64,000 nt of DNA from Betaproteobacteria bacterium HGW-Betaproteobacteria-12 (GCA_002842345.1 PHCU01000003.1:22737-86736), one strand, 5' to 3'; counted from the first letter of the stretch, positions 31,838 through 40,922 are shown. Notes: generated by a model not told the origin, from the letters alone. Numbers and translations: made by a program.

Positions 31838-34448
31838 CCTGCGTCGCTGGCGGCGGCTGTGGCAATTGGCCGGCCTCAGCCTCTTCGTCGTTTTCCTCAG
31901 CCTGCGCTACGGCCTCGAACCGGTGCAGGCCGCCCGTGTCTCCGATATCCGCGGTACCAAGCACAACCTGTCGGCCGCCGCCGACGGCTCCGGCTATACC
32001 CACCCGACGGCCGGCGGCGGCACCGTGCCGGCGCGCAACATCAAGGCCACGGCGGAAACCCAGCTCTGCGTCTTCTGCCATACGCCGCACGGCGCGGCAA
32101 CCGGCGCCACGCCGCTGTGGAACCGCAAGCTGGCCGGCGCCGGCTACACGCAAAGCTATGTGCTGTACGACTCCAACACCCTCGACGCCAAGCAGGTGCA
32201 GGGTTCGCTCGAACAGCCCGGCGGCAGTTCCAAGCTCTGCCTGTCCTGTCATGACGGCACAGTGGCGGTCGGCAACGTCAATGTGCTGAACGGCACCGCC
32301 CCCAGCCCCAATCCGACGACGACCAGCACCATCGCCACCACCGGCGGCCCCAACATGCCGGTCGGTTCGGGGGCGAGCACCGGTTTCACGCGCAATCTCG
32401 GCACCGACCTGAGCAACGACCACCCGATCTCGATTTCCTATAACGACGCCCTGGTCTTCCGCGACGGCGAGTTGCGCTCGCCGACCATCAATCCGACGCT
32501 GGTCGGCGTGCGCAGCCCGGGCAACAAGCCCAAGCTGAAGCTGGAGAATACCGGCACGCCCGGTCCCAACCAGGCCCAGGTGCAGTGCGCCACCTGCCAC
32601 GATCCGCATATCCGCGAAACCGACGCCAGCAAGGGCAACCAGAAGTTCCTGCGCCTCAACCGCTTCCAGGAAAAGCAGCACTCGGTGGCACCGGCCGCCT
32701 TCGATCCGGCCGACAACACCGGCGACATCATCTGCCTGGGCTGCCACGACAAGGCCGGTGCTTCCTGGCTGTTCTCCGCCCATGCCCATCCGCAGGTCGC
32801 CGACGAGACCTACAAGGCGGCCGCCACCACCCAGCGCGAATTCCCGGCCAACCTGCCGGTGTGGAAGGCCGCCTGCCTCAACTGCCACGACACGCATACC
32901 GTGCAGGGCGCCCGCCGCCTGCTGCGCGAGGGCACCGACAGCATCTCGTCGCCAAAGGCCGGCGGCAATCCGGCGCTCGAACAGGTCTGTTACCAGTGCC
33001 ACACGACGACGGCGGCGAGTGCCGTGACCACGGTCTCCGGCGGGGCCCCCGACATCGCGACGGATTTCAACCTGGCCCGGCGCATGCCGATCACCGTCGG
33101 CACGCCGGAAGTGCACGATCCGAACAGCACCGCCAACCTGACCGCCTTCAACCTCGACTGCAGCCAGGCCGGCACGCAGTGCGGCAAGGACCTGATCGAA
33201 TCGCGGGAAAACCTCGGCCTGAATAATCTGAGCAACCGTCATGCCGAATGCACCGACTGCCACAATCCGCACCGCGTCATCCGCGCCCGCAACGGCCTGC
33301 CCGGGGCGCTGACCGCGGCCAATACCCAGGATACGATGCAGAACGGCGCCAGCGGCGGCGCGCACAATCACCTCAATGCCGCCGGCTTCGTCCACAACAA
33401 TGTCATTTCCGGCGTGCTGCGCGGCAGCTGGGGCGTCGAGCCGACCTATGGCTCGGCCAGTTTCCACGCGCTGCCGACCGGCTACACCGTCAAGCGCGGC
33501 GATCCCGGCACCAGTACGGCGACCGATGCCGCCCAGCCCTACGTCACCCGCGAATACCAGATCTGCCTGAAGTGCCACTCCGATTTCGCCTACTTCGACG
33601 ACAACGTCTATCCCAGTGGCGGCTCCCGGCCCTTGCTCGGTGCGCCGGGGACCTCGGCCAATTCCAACGGCCATACCAATTTCACCCGCTACACCAACCA
33701 GGCGAAGGAATTCCAGGCGCCGGCGGCGCACGCGGTGCCGGTGGGCAGCGTCAGTCTGGGCAACGCCGGGGGAACCGGCACGGCGGCCTCGAACAATAAC
33801 AATCACCGCTCCTGGCACCCGGTGATGGCGCCGACGGGCCGGACCAACCGTGCCGGGTCCTGGATCGCCCCCTGGAACAACTCCGGCACCGGCGGTCAGG
33901 CCGGGCGGCTGGGTGTCCAGACCATGTACTGCACCGACTGCCACGGCTCGAACGTCACTTCCACCACCTCGGTGATACCCGACACCGGCAAGCCCTGGGG
34001 GCCGCACGGCTCGGCCAACAACTTCCTGCTCAAGGGCGGATGGGATACCAGTTCCGGCGAAGGCAGCAGCAACACGCTGTGTTTCAAGTGCCATAGCGCG
34101 AGCGCTTACTCGGGGGGCGGCGGCACCGGTTTCAGCACGGACAAGGGCGATGGCCACAGCGTGCACTCCGACAGGATCGACACGCAGATGAAGTGTAACT
34201 TCTGCCATGTGGCCGTCCCGCATGGCTGGAAAAATCGCGGCTTGCTGGTCAATCTGCTCGATGTCGGGGCCGAGGCCGGCCTGGCACCGGGTACCGCGGT
34301 ATCCTTGCCCTATACCAACGGACCCTACTATCGCCGGGCCTATCTGCGGGTGATTTCCTTTCCGGCCGCCGGTGCGCAATGGCGGGAATCGAATTGCAAC
34401 GGCGGCAGCAAAGACACGATGAAGAGCAATTGCGAGAACGCTACCTGA
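31824..34448 (+). CDS. Undecaheme c-type cytochrome
   Basis: 874 residues with eleven CXXCH motifs: CVFCH, CLSCH, CATCH, CLGCH, CLNCH, CYQCH, CTDCH, CLKCH, CTDCH, CFKCH and CNFCH. An N-terminal hydrophobic segment ending near VQAA is a signal peptide; there is no lipobox. The first ~280 residues are homologous to the tetraheme proteins at 19681 and 21771 (TKHNL, CVFCHTPHG, DLSNDHP, CATCHDPH). Two extra cysteine pairs, one between haems 6 and 7 and one near the C-terminus, may form disulfides. It is the largest cytochrome here and the best candidate for the long-range haem wire of the conduit. Confidence 0.92.
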   Translation: MTASSLRRWRRLWQLAGLSLFVVFLSLRYGLEPVQAARVSDIRGTKHNLSAAADGSGYTHPTAGGGTVPARNIKATAETQLCVFCHTPHGAATGATPLWNRKLAGAGYTQSYVLYDSNTLDAKQVQGSLEQPGGSSKLCLSCHDGTVAVGNVNVLNGTAPSPNPTTTSTIATTGGPNMPVGSGASTGFTRNLGTDLSNDHPISISYNDALVFRDGELRSPTINPTLVGVRSPGNKPKLKLENTGTPGPNQAQVQCATCHDPHIRETDASKGNQKFLRLNRFQEKQHSVAPAAFDPADNTGDIICLGCHDKAGASWLFSAHAHPQVADETYKAAATTQREFPANLPVWKAACLNCHDTHTVQGARRLLREGTDSISSPKAGGNPALEQVCYQCHTTTAASAVTTVSGGAPDIATDFNLARRMPITVGTPEVHDPNSTANLTAFNLDCSQAGTQCGKDLIESRENLGLNNLSNRHAECTDCHNPHRVIRARNGLPGALTAANTQDTMQNGASGGAHNHLNAAGFVHNNVISGVLRGSWGVEPTYGSASFHALPTGYTVKRGDPGTSTATDAAQPYVTREYQICLKCHSDFAYFDDNVYPSGGSRPLLGAPGTSANSNGHTNFTRYTNQAKEFQAPAAHAVPVGSVSLGNAGGTGTAASNNNNHRSWHPVMAPTGRTNRAGSWIAPWNNSGTGGQAGRLGVQTMYCTDCHGSNVTSTTSVIPDTGKPWGPHGSANNFLLKGGWDTSSGEGSSNTLCFKCHSASAYSGGGGTGFSTDKGDGHSVHSDRIDTQMKCNFCHVAVPHGWKNRGLLVNLLDVGAEAGLAPGTAVSLPYTNGPYYRRAYLRVISFPAAGAQWRESNCNGGSKDTMKSNCENAT

Positions 34449-34500
34449 CCGTCCGCCACGGTCGACTTGATCCACCACTCAAGCCCGACTATCCCTTGCC

Positions 34501-35469
34501 ATGAAGCCTTGGATTCTCGCCCTGGCCTCGCTGAAACTGACGCCGGTGGGGCTGCTGCTCCTCGGCGCGGCGTCGATTGCCGTCTACCAGGTGGGCGACA
34601 GCGCCACGCCCTGGCTGGCCGGCCCGCTGCTGCTGCTGGCGCTCAACCTGATCGCCGCCGTCTCGACCAATGTCATCTTCCGCCGCCAGATGCCGCTGCT
34701 GGTCTTCCACCTGGCCCTGATCGCGCTGGTGCTGCTGGCTGCCGCCGGCCGTCTCACTTACCTGAACGGCGCGGCCAGCGTCACCGAGGGCGAGGCCTTT
34801 ACCGGACTGTGGAAACAGGTGGCCGGGCCCTTGCACAACGGCCGGCTGGCCGAGGTCGACTTCGTCAACGAAGGCTTCGACATCCGCTACAAGCCGGGGC
34901 CGGTGCGCGACCTGACGCTGAACCGCGTCCGCTGGACCGATGGCGCCGGCCAGGTCCGGAGCGAGGAGATCGCCGACAACCGCCCGCTCATCGTGCATGG
35001 TTACCGCTTCTATCCGAGTTCGAACAAGGGCTTTGCCCCGGTGTTGCTGTGGGAGCCGAAGGCCGGTGAACCGGTGCTTGGGGCCATTCATCTGCCCAGC
35101 TATCCGGTCAATCGCTTCGAGCAGGCCAGGGAATGGCGGCCGGCCGGGGCCGGCAGCGATATCTGGGTGATGCTCGACATTCCGGAAGAACTGATCCCGG
35201 CCGATCAGTTTTCCCGTTTCCGGCTGCCCGACAAGCACAAGCTGGTGCTGCGCCAGGGCGAGCAGCGATGGGAACTGCAACTCGGCGAGCGGGTCAGCTT
35301 GCCGGAGGGCAATGTCGAATATGTGGAATTGCGCACCTGGATGGGGTACATCGTCTTCTACGACTGGACGATCACCTGGATGCTGTCGGCGTGCGTCGTG
35401 GCGATTCTCAGCATAGGCTGGCATTTCTGGCGCAAGTTCATGGCCAAACCGTGGGACAAGGATAAGTAG
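34501..35469 (+). CDS. ResB-like cytochrome c biogenesis protein (System II)
   Basis: 322 residues. Three N-terminal membrane helices (about 15-100) precede a periplasmic domain (about 105-290) and a final helix near 290-312. The family (ResB/CcsB) works with CcsA to deliver haem and attach it to apocytochromes. This version is shorter than classical ResB (~450-650). It lies 6 bp upstream of the CcsA-like gene and 52 bp after the undecaheme gene, so a maturation pair is embedded in the cytochrome operon. Confidence 0.8.
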   Translation: MKPWILALASLKLTPVGLLLLGAASIAVYQVGDSATPWLAGPLLLLALNLIAAVSTNVIFRRQMPLLVFHLALIALVLLAAAGRLTYLNGAASVTEGEAFTGLWKQVAGPLHNGRLAEVDFVNEGFDIRYKPGPVRDLTLNRVRWTDGAGQVRSEEIADNRPLIVHGYRFYPSSNKGFAPVLLWEPKAGEPVLGAIHLPSYPVNRFEQAREWRPAGAGSDIWVMLDIPEELIPADQFSRFRLPDKHKLVLRQGEQRWELQLGERVSLPEGNVEYVELRTWMGYIVFYDWTITWMLSACVVAILSIGWHFWRKFMAKPWDKDK

Positions 35470-35475
35470 TCTTTT

Positions 35476-36288
35476 ATGGAATTCGAACTGAAACTGTTGT
35501 GGTCGGGGATCGTGCTCTACGTGCTCGGCGGCTCGCTGGCAATCGCCGGCGTGATCCTGCGCAAGCGCCCGGAAAAGACCATCCTGGGCCTGATCTTCGC
35601 CGGCTGGCTGCTGCATACGGCCGCCTTGACCGTGCGCTGGCTGCGCCTCGATCATGGACCCTTCATCACCATGTTCGAGATCCTCTCCAGCAATGTCTGG
35701 AGCCTGGTGCTGGCCTTCATGATCGCCTTCTGGCGTATCCCGCTGATCCGGCCCTCGGCCGCGGTGATGATGCCGATCCTCTTCGTGATGATGGGCTGGC
35801 TGGTCCTCTCCAGCCCCGGCGAGGCGCATTTCCCGCAATCCTTCCGGACGCCATGGCTGTTCATCCATATCGGCTTCGGCAAGGTCTTCCTCGGCGCGGC
35901 GCTGGTGGCGGTCGGCCTGGCCTGCGTGATCCAGTTGCGCCGACTGGCCGTCGGTCAGCGCTGGTTCTACAGCCTGCCGGACGATAGCCGCCTGGATGAG
36001 CTGAGCTATCGCCTGATGGCCCTGGGCCTCGTCTTCAATAGTCTGATGCTGGTTGCCGGAGCGATCTGGGCGCAGGATGCCTGGGGCCGCTACTGGGCCT
36101 GGGATCCGCTCGAGACCTGGGCCTTCCTGACCTGGCTGATGCTGGCCATCTCCCTGCATTTGCGCGTTACCTTCAAATTGTCGCCGCGGGCGGCGTCGGT
36201 GATGGCGGTCGCTGTGTTCGTCCTCGCCTTCCTGACCTTCTTCGGTATGCCTTTTGTGTCGACGGCCCCGCACAAGGGGGCGGTGTGA
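35476..36288 (+). CDS. CcsA/ResC-type haem handling protein (System II)
   Basis: 270 residues, about eight membrane helices. The tryptophan-rich haem-binding segment near residue 200-225 reads WAQDAWGRYWAWDPLETW, the family's WWD-type motif, and conserved external histidines flank it (SLHLRV and STAPHKG). It acts with the ResB-like protein encoded 6 bp upstream in System II cytochrome c synthesis. Its stop overlaps the following GTG start (GTGA). Confidence 0.88.
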   Translation: MEFELKLLWSGIVLYVLGGSLAIAGVILRKRPEKTILGLIFAGWLLHTAALTVRWLRLDHGPFITMFEILSSNVWSLVLAFMIAFWRIPLIRPSAAVMMPILFVMMGWLVLSSPGEAHFPQSFRTPWLFIHIGFGKVFLGAALVAVGLACVIQLRRLAVGQRWFYSLPDDSRLDELSYRLMALGLVFNSLMLVAGAIWAQDAWGRYWAWDPLETWAFLTWLMLAISLHLRVTFKLSPRAASVMAVAVFVLAFLTFFGMPFVSTAPHKGAV

Positions 36289-38231
36289 CGCTGCCGTTGC
36301 CGGAGGAATTGGCGGCGACCAGCCGCCGCCTGGCCCGTGCCTGGTTCGCCCTGGCCCTGGGCGCGCTCGGCGCCTCGGCGCTGCTGGCCATCGTCCTGGT
36401 GGCGGCGCGCACGCCGCTGCTCGGGCTGGGTGGCGGCTTCTTCCGCACCGCCCTGGTCCTGCATGTCAATTTCGGCGTCGTCGTCTGGTTTCTCGCGGCC
36501 GCGGCCGGCGTCTGGACCCTGCTGTTGCAGCGCGCCGGCGGCGCTGGCTGGGGCTGCTTCATCCTGGCCCTGCTGAGTGTCGTGGCGCTGGTGCTGTCGC
36601 CCTTCATCGGCGGCCCGCCGCCGGTGCTGGCCAACTACCTGCCGGTGCTCGACAGCCCGATCTTTCTCGGCGGCCTGGCCGGTTTCCTGGTGGCCATCCT
36701 GGCTGCCGGCCTGCTGTCGCTCACCGGCGGCTGGCAGCGCCCCATCACGCCGCCACACCAGGCCGCCCGCTGGGCGGTGTTTGCCATGCTGGTGGCCGGC
36801 CTGGTGTTCCTCATCGACCAGCAGCGGGCGGCCAACGCCAGCCTGGTGCTACCGGTCACCCTCGATGACCAGTTCTGGGGCGTCGGCCATTTGCTGCAGT
36901 TCGTCCATAACCTGCTGATGATGGCCGCCTGGCTGGTGCTCGGCCAGCGCTTCACGGCGGCAGTGCCCGGTCTGCAGCGAGGGGTTCCCTGGCTCTTGGC
37001 GCTGACCGGCCTGGCGACCCTGGGTGGCGTCTGGTTCTCGCTGCACGAGGCGGTCGGCAGCGCCGGCCACCGCCTGGGCTACACCGATCTGATGCGCTGG
37101 GCCACCTGGCCCGGACCGCTGCTGCTCGGCAGCGGCCTGTTGCTCGGGGCCTGGCGGCTGCGGCGGGCGGCCGGCGGCTGGCAGTCGGGCGAGCTCGGCC
37201 TGCTGGCTTCGATGGCCTTGTATGCCTTCGGCTGCATCGTCGGCGCCACCATTCAGGGGCATGCCTCGACCTCGGTGCCGGCCCACTACCACGGCACGAT
37301 CGGCGCGGTGACCCTGGCCTATCTGCTGCTGGCCGTGCGCCATGCGCCCGATTTCGGGCTGGCCCTGGCCAGCGGCCGCTGGTCAGGCCGCTTGCCCCTG
37401 CTTTATGGACTGGGTATTGGCGTCCTGGTGGCCGGGCTGGCCTGGTCGGGTTTTCAAGGCGTCCCGCGCAAGGCGCCGCACGTCGAACTGATGCAGAGTG
37501 AGCCGGCCTACCTGGCAGCGATGACGCTGGCCGGGCTGGGCGGCTTCCTGGCGCTGGCGGCGATTCTGCTGCTGGTCGGCTGGTTCCTCGCCGGCTGGTT
37601 GCGCGCTCCCGTCGCCGTGGCGGCGAACAAATCCCGGCTGCCGCGTGACGTACGCTACCGCGCCATGGCCATTACCGCGCTGCTGATCGTGGTCGGTGGG
37701 CTGGCCGTCGAGTATCTGCCCAAGCTGCCGACCATTGGCGGGATGCGGGCCGATGGCCACGTGGCGGAAAAGCAGCGCAAGGAAATCGCCATGCGCTTTT
37801 CGCAAGGCGTGGTGATGCTGCACGCCAAGGAGTACGACCATGCCCTGGTCGCCTTCCATCGGGTCATCGAATTGGCGCCGCAGATGCCCGAGGCCTATGT
37901 CAATACCGGTTTTGCCCTGCTGGGTCTGGGGCAATATGCCGCCGCCCGGGATTTCTTCGATGAAGCCACCAACCTGCGGCCCAACCAGATGAACGGCTAT
38001 TACGGGCTGGCCCTGGCTTTGGAGGGAACGGGCGATACTTTCGGCGCCATGCAGGCCATGGAAACCTATCTGCACCGGGCCGCCGCGGACGATCCTTATC
38101 GGCCGAAGGCGGCGACGGCGGTGGGGAAGTGGCGGGCCAAGCTGGAGGCGGAACAAATGTCGGCGGCTAAACCAGCCACCGGCAAGGCGAACAAAGGCAA
38201 AGCCGGCCAGGCGAAAGAAGCGCAGCCTTAG
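36285..38231 (+). CDS. Haem-copper-oxidase subunit I-like membrane protein fused to C-terminal TPRs
   Basis: 648 residues from a GTG overlapping the ccsA-like stop. Residues ~1-440 form ~12 membrane helices with oxidase-I-like histidines: LHVNFGVVVWF in helix 2, WGVGHLLQFVHN in the middle and PAHYHGTIGAVTLAY late. A further membrane helix near 462-480 leads to a TPR domain (about 500-610, with AYVNTGFALLGLGQY and YYGLALALEGTGD) and a Lys/Ala-rich tail. TPRs in NrfG/CcmI chaperone apocytochromes, so this may be a haem-bearing maturation factor rather than a respiratory oxidase. The function is open. Confidence 0.7.
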   Translation: MTLPLPEELAATSRRLARAWFALALGALGASALLAIVLVAARTPLLGLGGGFFRTALVLHVNFGVVVWFLAAAAGVWTLLLQRAGGAGWGCFILALLSVVALVLSPFIGGPPPVLANYLPVLDSPIFLGGLAGFLVAILAAGLLSLTGGWQRPITPPHQAARWAVFAMLVAGLVFLIDQQRAANASLVLPVTLDDQFWGVGHLLQFVHNLLMMAAWLVLGQRFTAAVPGLQRGVPWLLALTGLATLGGVWFSLHEAVGSAGHRLGYTDLMRWATWPGPLLLGSGLLLGAWRLRRAAGGWQSGELGLLASMALYAFGCIVGATIQGHASTSVPAHYHGTIGAVTLAYLLLAVRHAPDFGLALASGRWSGRLPLLYGLGIGVLVAGLAWSGFQGVPRKAPHVELMQSEPAYLAAMTLAGLGGFLALAAILLLVGWFLAGWLRAPVAVAANKSRLPRDVRYRAMAITALLIVVGGLAVEYLPKLPTIGGMRADGHVAEKQRKEIAMRFSQGVVMLHAKEYDHALVAFHRVIELAPQMPEAYVNTGFALLGLGQYAAARDFFDEATNLRPNQMNGYYGLALALEGTGDTFGAMQAMETYLHRAAADDPYRPKAATAVGKWRAKLEAEQMSAAKPATGKANKGKAGQAKEAQP

Positions 38232-38255
38232 GCGTCGGCGCGCGGCCGGTCGTTA

Positions 38256-38271
38256 TTCCCGGTTTCGGGAA
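38256..38271. promoter_or_regulatory. Dispersed palindrome TTCCCG-GTTT-CGGGAA, copy 2 (enhancer candidate)
   Basis: Identical over 16 bases to the copy at 11859-11874. Further palindromic material (ATCCCGCCGCCGGGA) follows. It is centred about 148 bp upstream of the start predicted from the sigma-54-type element at 38386, which suits an NtrC-family enhancer site. The 202-bp gap (38232-38433) holds no gene. Confidence 0.5.
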
Positions 38272-38385
38272 ATTAATCCCGCCGCCGGGACGGCGCTTCC
38301 CGGTCCGTTCCCTGGCCGCCCGGCGAAAGCCGCACGGCAAGGTCGTTTCGGCCGGTGACTGAGGCGCCGCGCGGCCTTCGGCGGA

Positions 38386-38401
38386 TGGAACTGATCTTGC
38401 T
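38386..38401 (+). promoter_or_regulatory. Sigma-54-type promoter for ccmFGHI
   Basis: TGGAACTGATCTTGCT keeps GG-N10-GC and the full -12 TTGCT; the -24 half is TGGAAC instead of TGGCAC. It is 33 bp before the ccmF start codon, with the predicted start near 38412. Confidence 0.6.
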
Positions 38402-38433
38402 AGAAATGTCCGACTTACCATCGGAGCAGTTTC

Positions 38434-40386
38434 ATGATTCCAGAGTTGGGGCACCTCGCCCTGATCATTGCCTTGATTGTCGCCATCATCCAGGGGGTGT
38501 TCCCGCTGGTCGGCGTGCTGACCCATAACGGCCGCCTGATGGCGCTGGCCCGGCCGACGGCCGTCGCCCAGTTCGCGGCGCTGGCTTTTTCCTATGCCTG
38601 CCTGATGCACGGCTTCCTGAACAACGATTTCTCGGTGCGCTACGTCGCCGAGCATTCGAACAGCCTGCTGCCGACCTTCTACAAGGTGGCCGCGGTGTGG
38701 GGTGGGCATGAGGGTTCGATGCTGCTGTGGGTGCTGATCCTGTCCACCTGGACGGTGGCCGTGGCGATTTTCAGCCGGCGCCTGCCGAAGGAGATGCTGA
38801 CCACGGTGCTCGCCGTGATGGGGCTGATCAGCATCGGCTTCCTGGCTTTCCTGCTGTTCGCGTCCAGCCCGTTCGAACGCCTGCTGCCGGCCGTGGCCGA
38901 AGGGCGTGACCTCAATCCGCTGCTGCAGGATCCGGGCATGGCCTTCCATCCGCCGATGCTCTACATGGGCTATGTCGGCTTCTCGGTGGCTTTCGCCTTC
39001 TCCATCGCCGCCCTGATTTCCGGTCGCCTCGATGCCGCCTGGGCGCGCTGGTCGCGGCCGTGGACGACGGTCGCCTGGGTGTTCCTGACGCTCGGCATCG
39101 CCCTCGGTTCGTGGTGGGCCTATTACGAACTCGGCTGGGGCGGCTGGTGGTTCTGGGATCCGGTGGAAAACGCCTCCTTCCTGCCCTGGCTGATCGGCAC
39201 GGCGCTGATCCATTCGCTGGCGGTCACCGAAAAGCGCGGCTGCTTCAAGAACTGGACGGTGATGCTGGCGATCATGGCCTTCTCGCTGTCGCTGCTCGGC
39301 ACCTTCCTGGTTCGTTCCGGCGTGCTGACCTCGGTGCATGCCTTCGCCACCGATCCGAAGCGCGGCATCTTCGTCCTGGCCTTCCTCGCCATCGTCGTCG
39401 GCTCATCGCTGCTGCTGTTCGCCTGGCGGGCACCGAAGGTCGGCCTCGGCGGCGCCTTCCAGATGCTGTCGCGCGAGTCGCTGCTGCTGGTCAACAACGT
39501 GCTGCTCACCGTGGCCTGCGGTGCCGTGCTGATCGGCACGCTCTATCCGCTGTTCCTCGACGCCCTCGACCTGGGCAAGATCTCGGTTGGCCCGCCGTAC
39601 TTCGAGAGCATCTTCGTGCCGCTGATGGCGCCGATGATCCTGATCATGGGCATCGCCCCCTTCGCTCGCTGGAAGGCGGCTTCGGCCAGCGATTTTCCCC
39701 AGTTGCTGTGGCTGTGCATGGCCCTGGCGCTGGTCGCCGCGCTGGCTGTGCCGCTGCTGATGGGCGGCTGGACCTTCCTTGCCGCCCTCGGCGTCTTCCT
39801 CGGTGTCTGGGCCATCCTGGCCAGCCTGCTGGTGCTGCGGGCGCGCGGCGTGTCGCGCCTGGGCAGCATGTCGCTCGCCCAGTGGGGCATGGTCGTCGCC
39901 CACGTCGGCGTCGGCGTCTTCATCCTCGGCGTCACCTTCGTCAAGGCCTACGAAAGCACCAGTGACGTCAAGATGAGCGCCGGCGAATCGACGACGGTGG
40001 CCGGTTACACCTTCACCTTCCAGAGCATCAACGAAATCAAGGGGCCGAACTACATCGCCGCCCGGGCGCGTATCGAAGTCAGCCGCAATGGCCAGTTCGA
40101 CCGCCTGATGGAACCGGAAAAGCGGGTCTACAACGTGCAGCGCATGCCGATGACCGAGGCGGCGATCGATACCGGCCTGTTCCGCGATCTCTACGTGGCG
40201 CTGGGCGAGCCGATCGACCAGAAAACCTGGGTCGTCCGCGTCCAGCACAAGCCGCTGGTCGACTGGATCTGGTGGGGCTGCCTGCTGATGGCCATCGGCG
40301 GCGGCCTGGCCGCCGCCGACCGGCGCTACCGCATCGCCGCCCGCGCCAGGGCCGGCGGTTCGGCCTATTCGTCGGCGCAGGCCTGA
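38434..40386 (+). CDS. ccmF: Cytochrome c haem lyase subunit CcmF
   Basis: 650 residues, about 14 membrane helices. The haem-binding WWD motif reads WAYYELGWGGWWFWDPVEN near residue 230-250. Histidines typical of CcmF are present (HEGS, AFHPP). ATG at 38434 has GGAG 8 bp upstream. It is first in a ccmFGHI run with tight spacing. CcmF joins haem from CcmE to apocytochromes reduced by CcmG/CcmH. ccmABCDE is not in the window. Confidence 0.96.
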   Translation: MIPELGHLALIIALIVAIIQGVFPLVGVLTHNGRLMALARPTAVAQFAALAFSYACLMHGFLNNDFSVRYVAEHSNSLLPTFYKVAAVWGGHEGSMLLWVLILSTWTVAVAIFSRRLPKEMLTTVLAVMGLISIGFLAFLLFASSPFERLLPAVAEGRDLNPLLQDPGMAFHPPMLYMGYVGFSVAFAFSIAALISGRLDAAWARWSRPWTTVAWVFLTLGIALGSWWAYYELGWGGWWFWDPVENASFLPWLIGTALIHSLAVTEKRGCFKNWTVMLAIMAFSLSLLGTFLVRSGVLTSVHAFATDPKRGIFVLAFLAIVVGSSLLLFAWRAPKVGLGGAFQMLSRESLLLVNNVLLTVACGAVLIGTLYPLFLDALDLGKISVGPPYFESIFVPLMAPMILIMGIAPFARWKAASASDFPQLLWLCMALALVAALAVPLLMGGWTFLAALGVFLGVWAILASLLVLRARGVSRLGSMSLAQWGMVVAHVGVGVFILGVTFVKAYESTSDVKMSAGESTTVAGYTFTFQSINEIKGPNYIAARARIEVSRNGQFDRLMEPEKRVYNVQRMPMTEAAIDTGLFRDLYVALGEPIDQKTWVVRVQHKPLVDWIWWGCLLMAIGGGLAAADRRYRIAARARAGGSAYSSAQA

Positions 40387-40394
40387 GGTGGAGC

Positions 40395-40922
40395 ATGCGC
40401 CGCTTCCTCCTGCCGCTGCTCATCTTCATCGTCCTGATCGCCTTCCTGGCGGTCGGCCTGCGCCTGAAGCCGCGCGAGGTGCCGTCGCCGTTCATCGGCA
40501 AGCCGGCACCGGCCTTCGTGCTCAGCCAGTTGCACCAGCCGGACAGCAGCTTTACGCCGGTGGACATGCTCGGCCAGGTCTGGCTGCTCAATGTCTGGGC
40601 TTCCTGGTGCGTCTCCTGTCGCCAGGAACATCCGGTGCTGCTCGATCTGTCCCGGCACAACGTCGCGCCGATCATCGGCCTCGACTACAAGGACGAGCGC
40701 GAACCGGCCAAAGCCTGGCTGAGCGAGCACGGCGATCCTTACCGGCTGTCGATCTGGGATCGCGACGGCAAGGTGGGTATCGACTACGGGGTCTACGGCG
40801 TGCCGGAGACCTTTGTCATCGACAAGACCGGCACCGTCCGGATGAAACATATCGGCCCGCTGACGCCCACTGTGGTCAGCGAGAAAATCATACCGTTGGT
40901 GAAGGAGTTGAACGGTGCGTAA
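40395..40922 (+). CDS. ccmG: Thiol:disulfide interchange protein CcmG (DsbE)
   Basis: 175 residues. A membrane anchor (about 3-22) is followed by a thioredoxin fold with the active site WASWCVSC and the CcmG-typical GVPETFVID segment. It reduces apocytochrome CXXCH cysteines before haem attachment. The ATG is 8 bp after ccmF, with GAGGTGGAG upstream. The 3' end overlaps ccmH by 8 bp. Confidence 0.95.
   Translation: MRRFLLPLLIFIVLIAFLAVGLRLKPREVPSPFIGKPAPAFVLSQLHQPDSSFTPVDMLGQVWLLNVWASWCVSCRQEHPVLLDLSRHNVAPIIGLDYKDEREPAKAWLSEHGDPYRLSIWDRDGKVGIDYGVYGVPETFVIDKTGTVRMKHIGPLTPTVVSEKIIPLVKELNGA

Noticed and set aside
34489-36273. 594-codon minus-strand frame across resB and ccsA-like genes
   Set aside because: It crosses two genes supported by family motifs and is Gln/His/Arg-rich noise.
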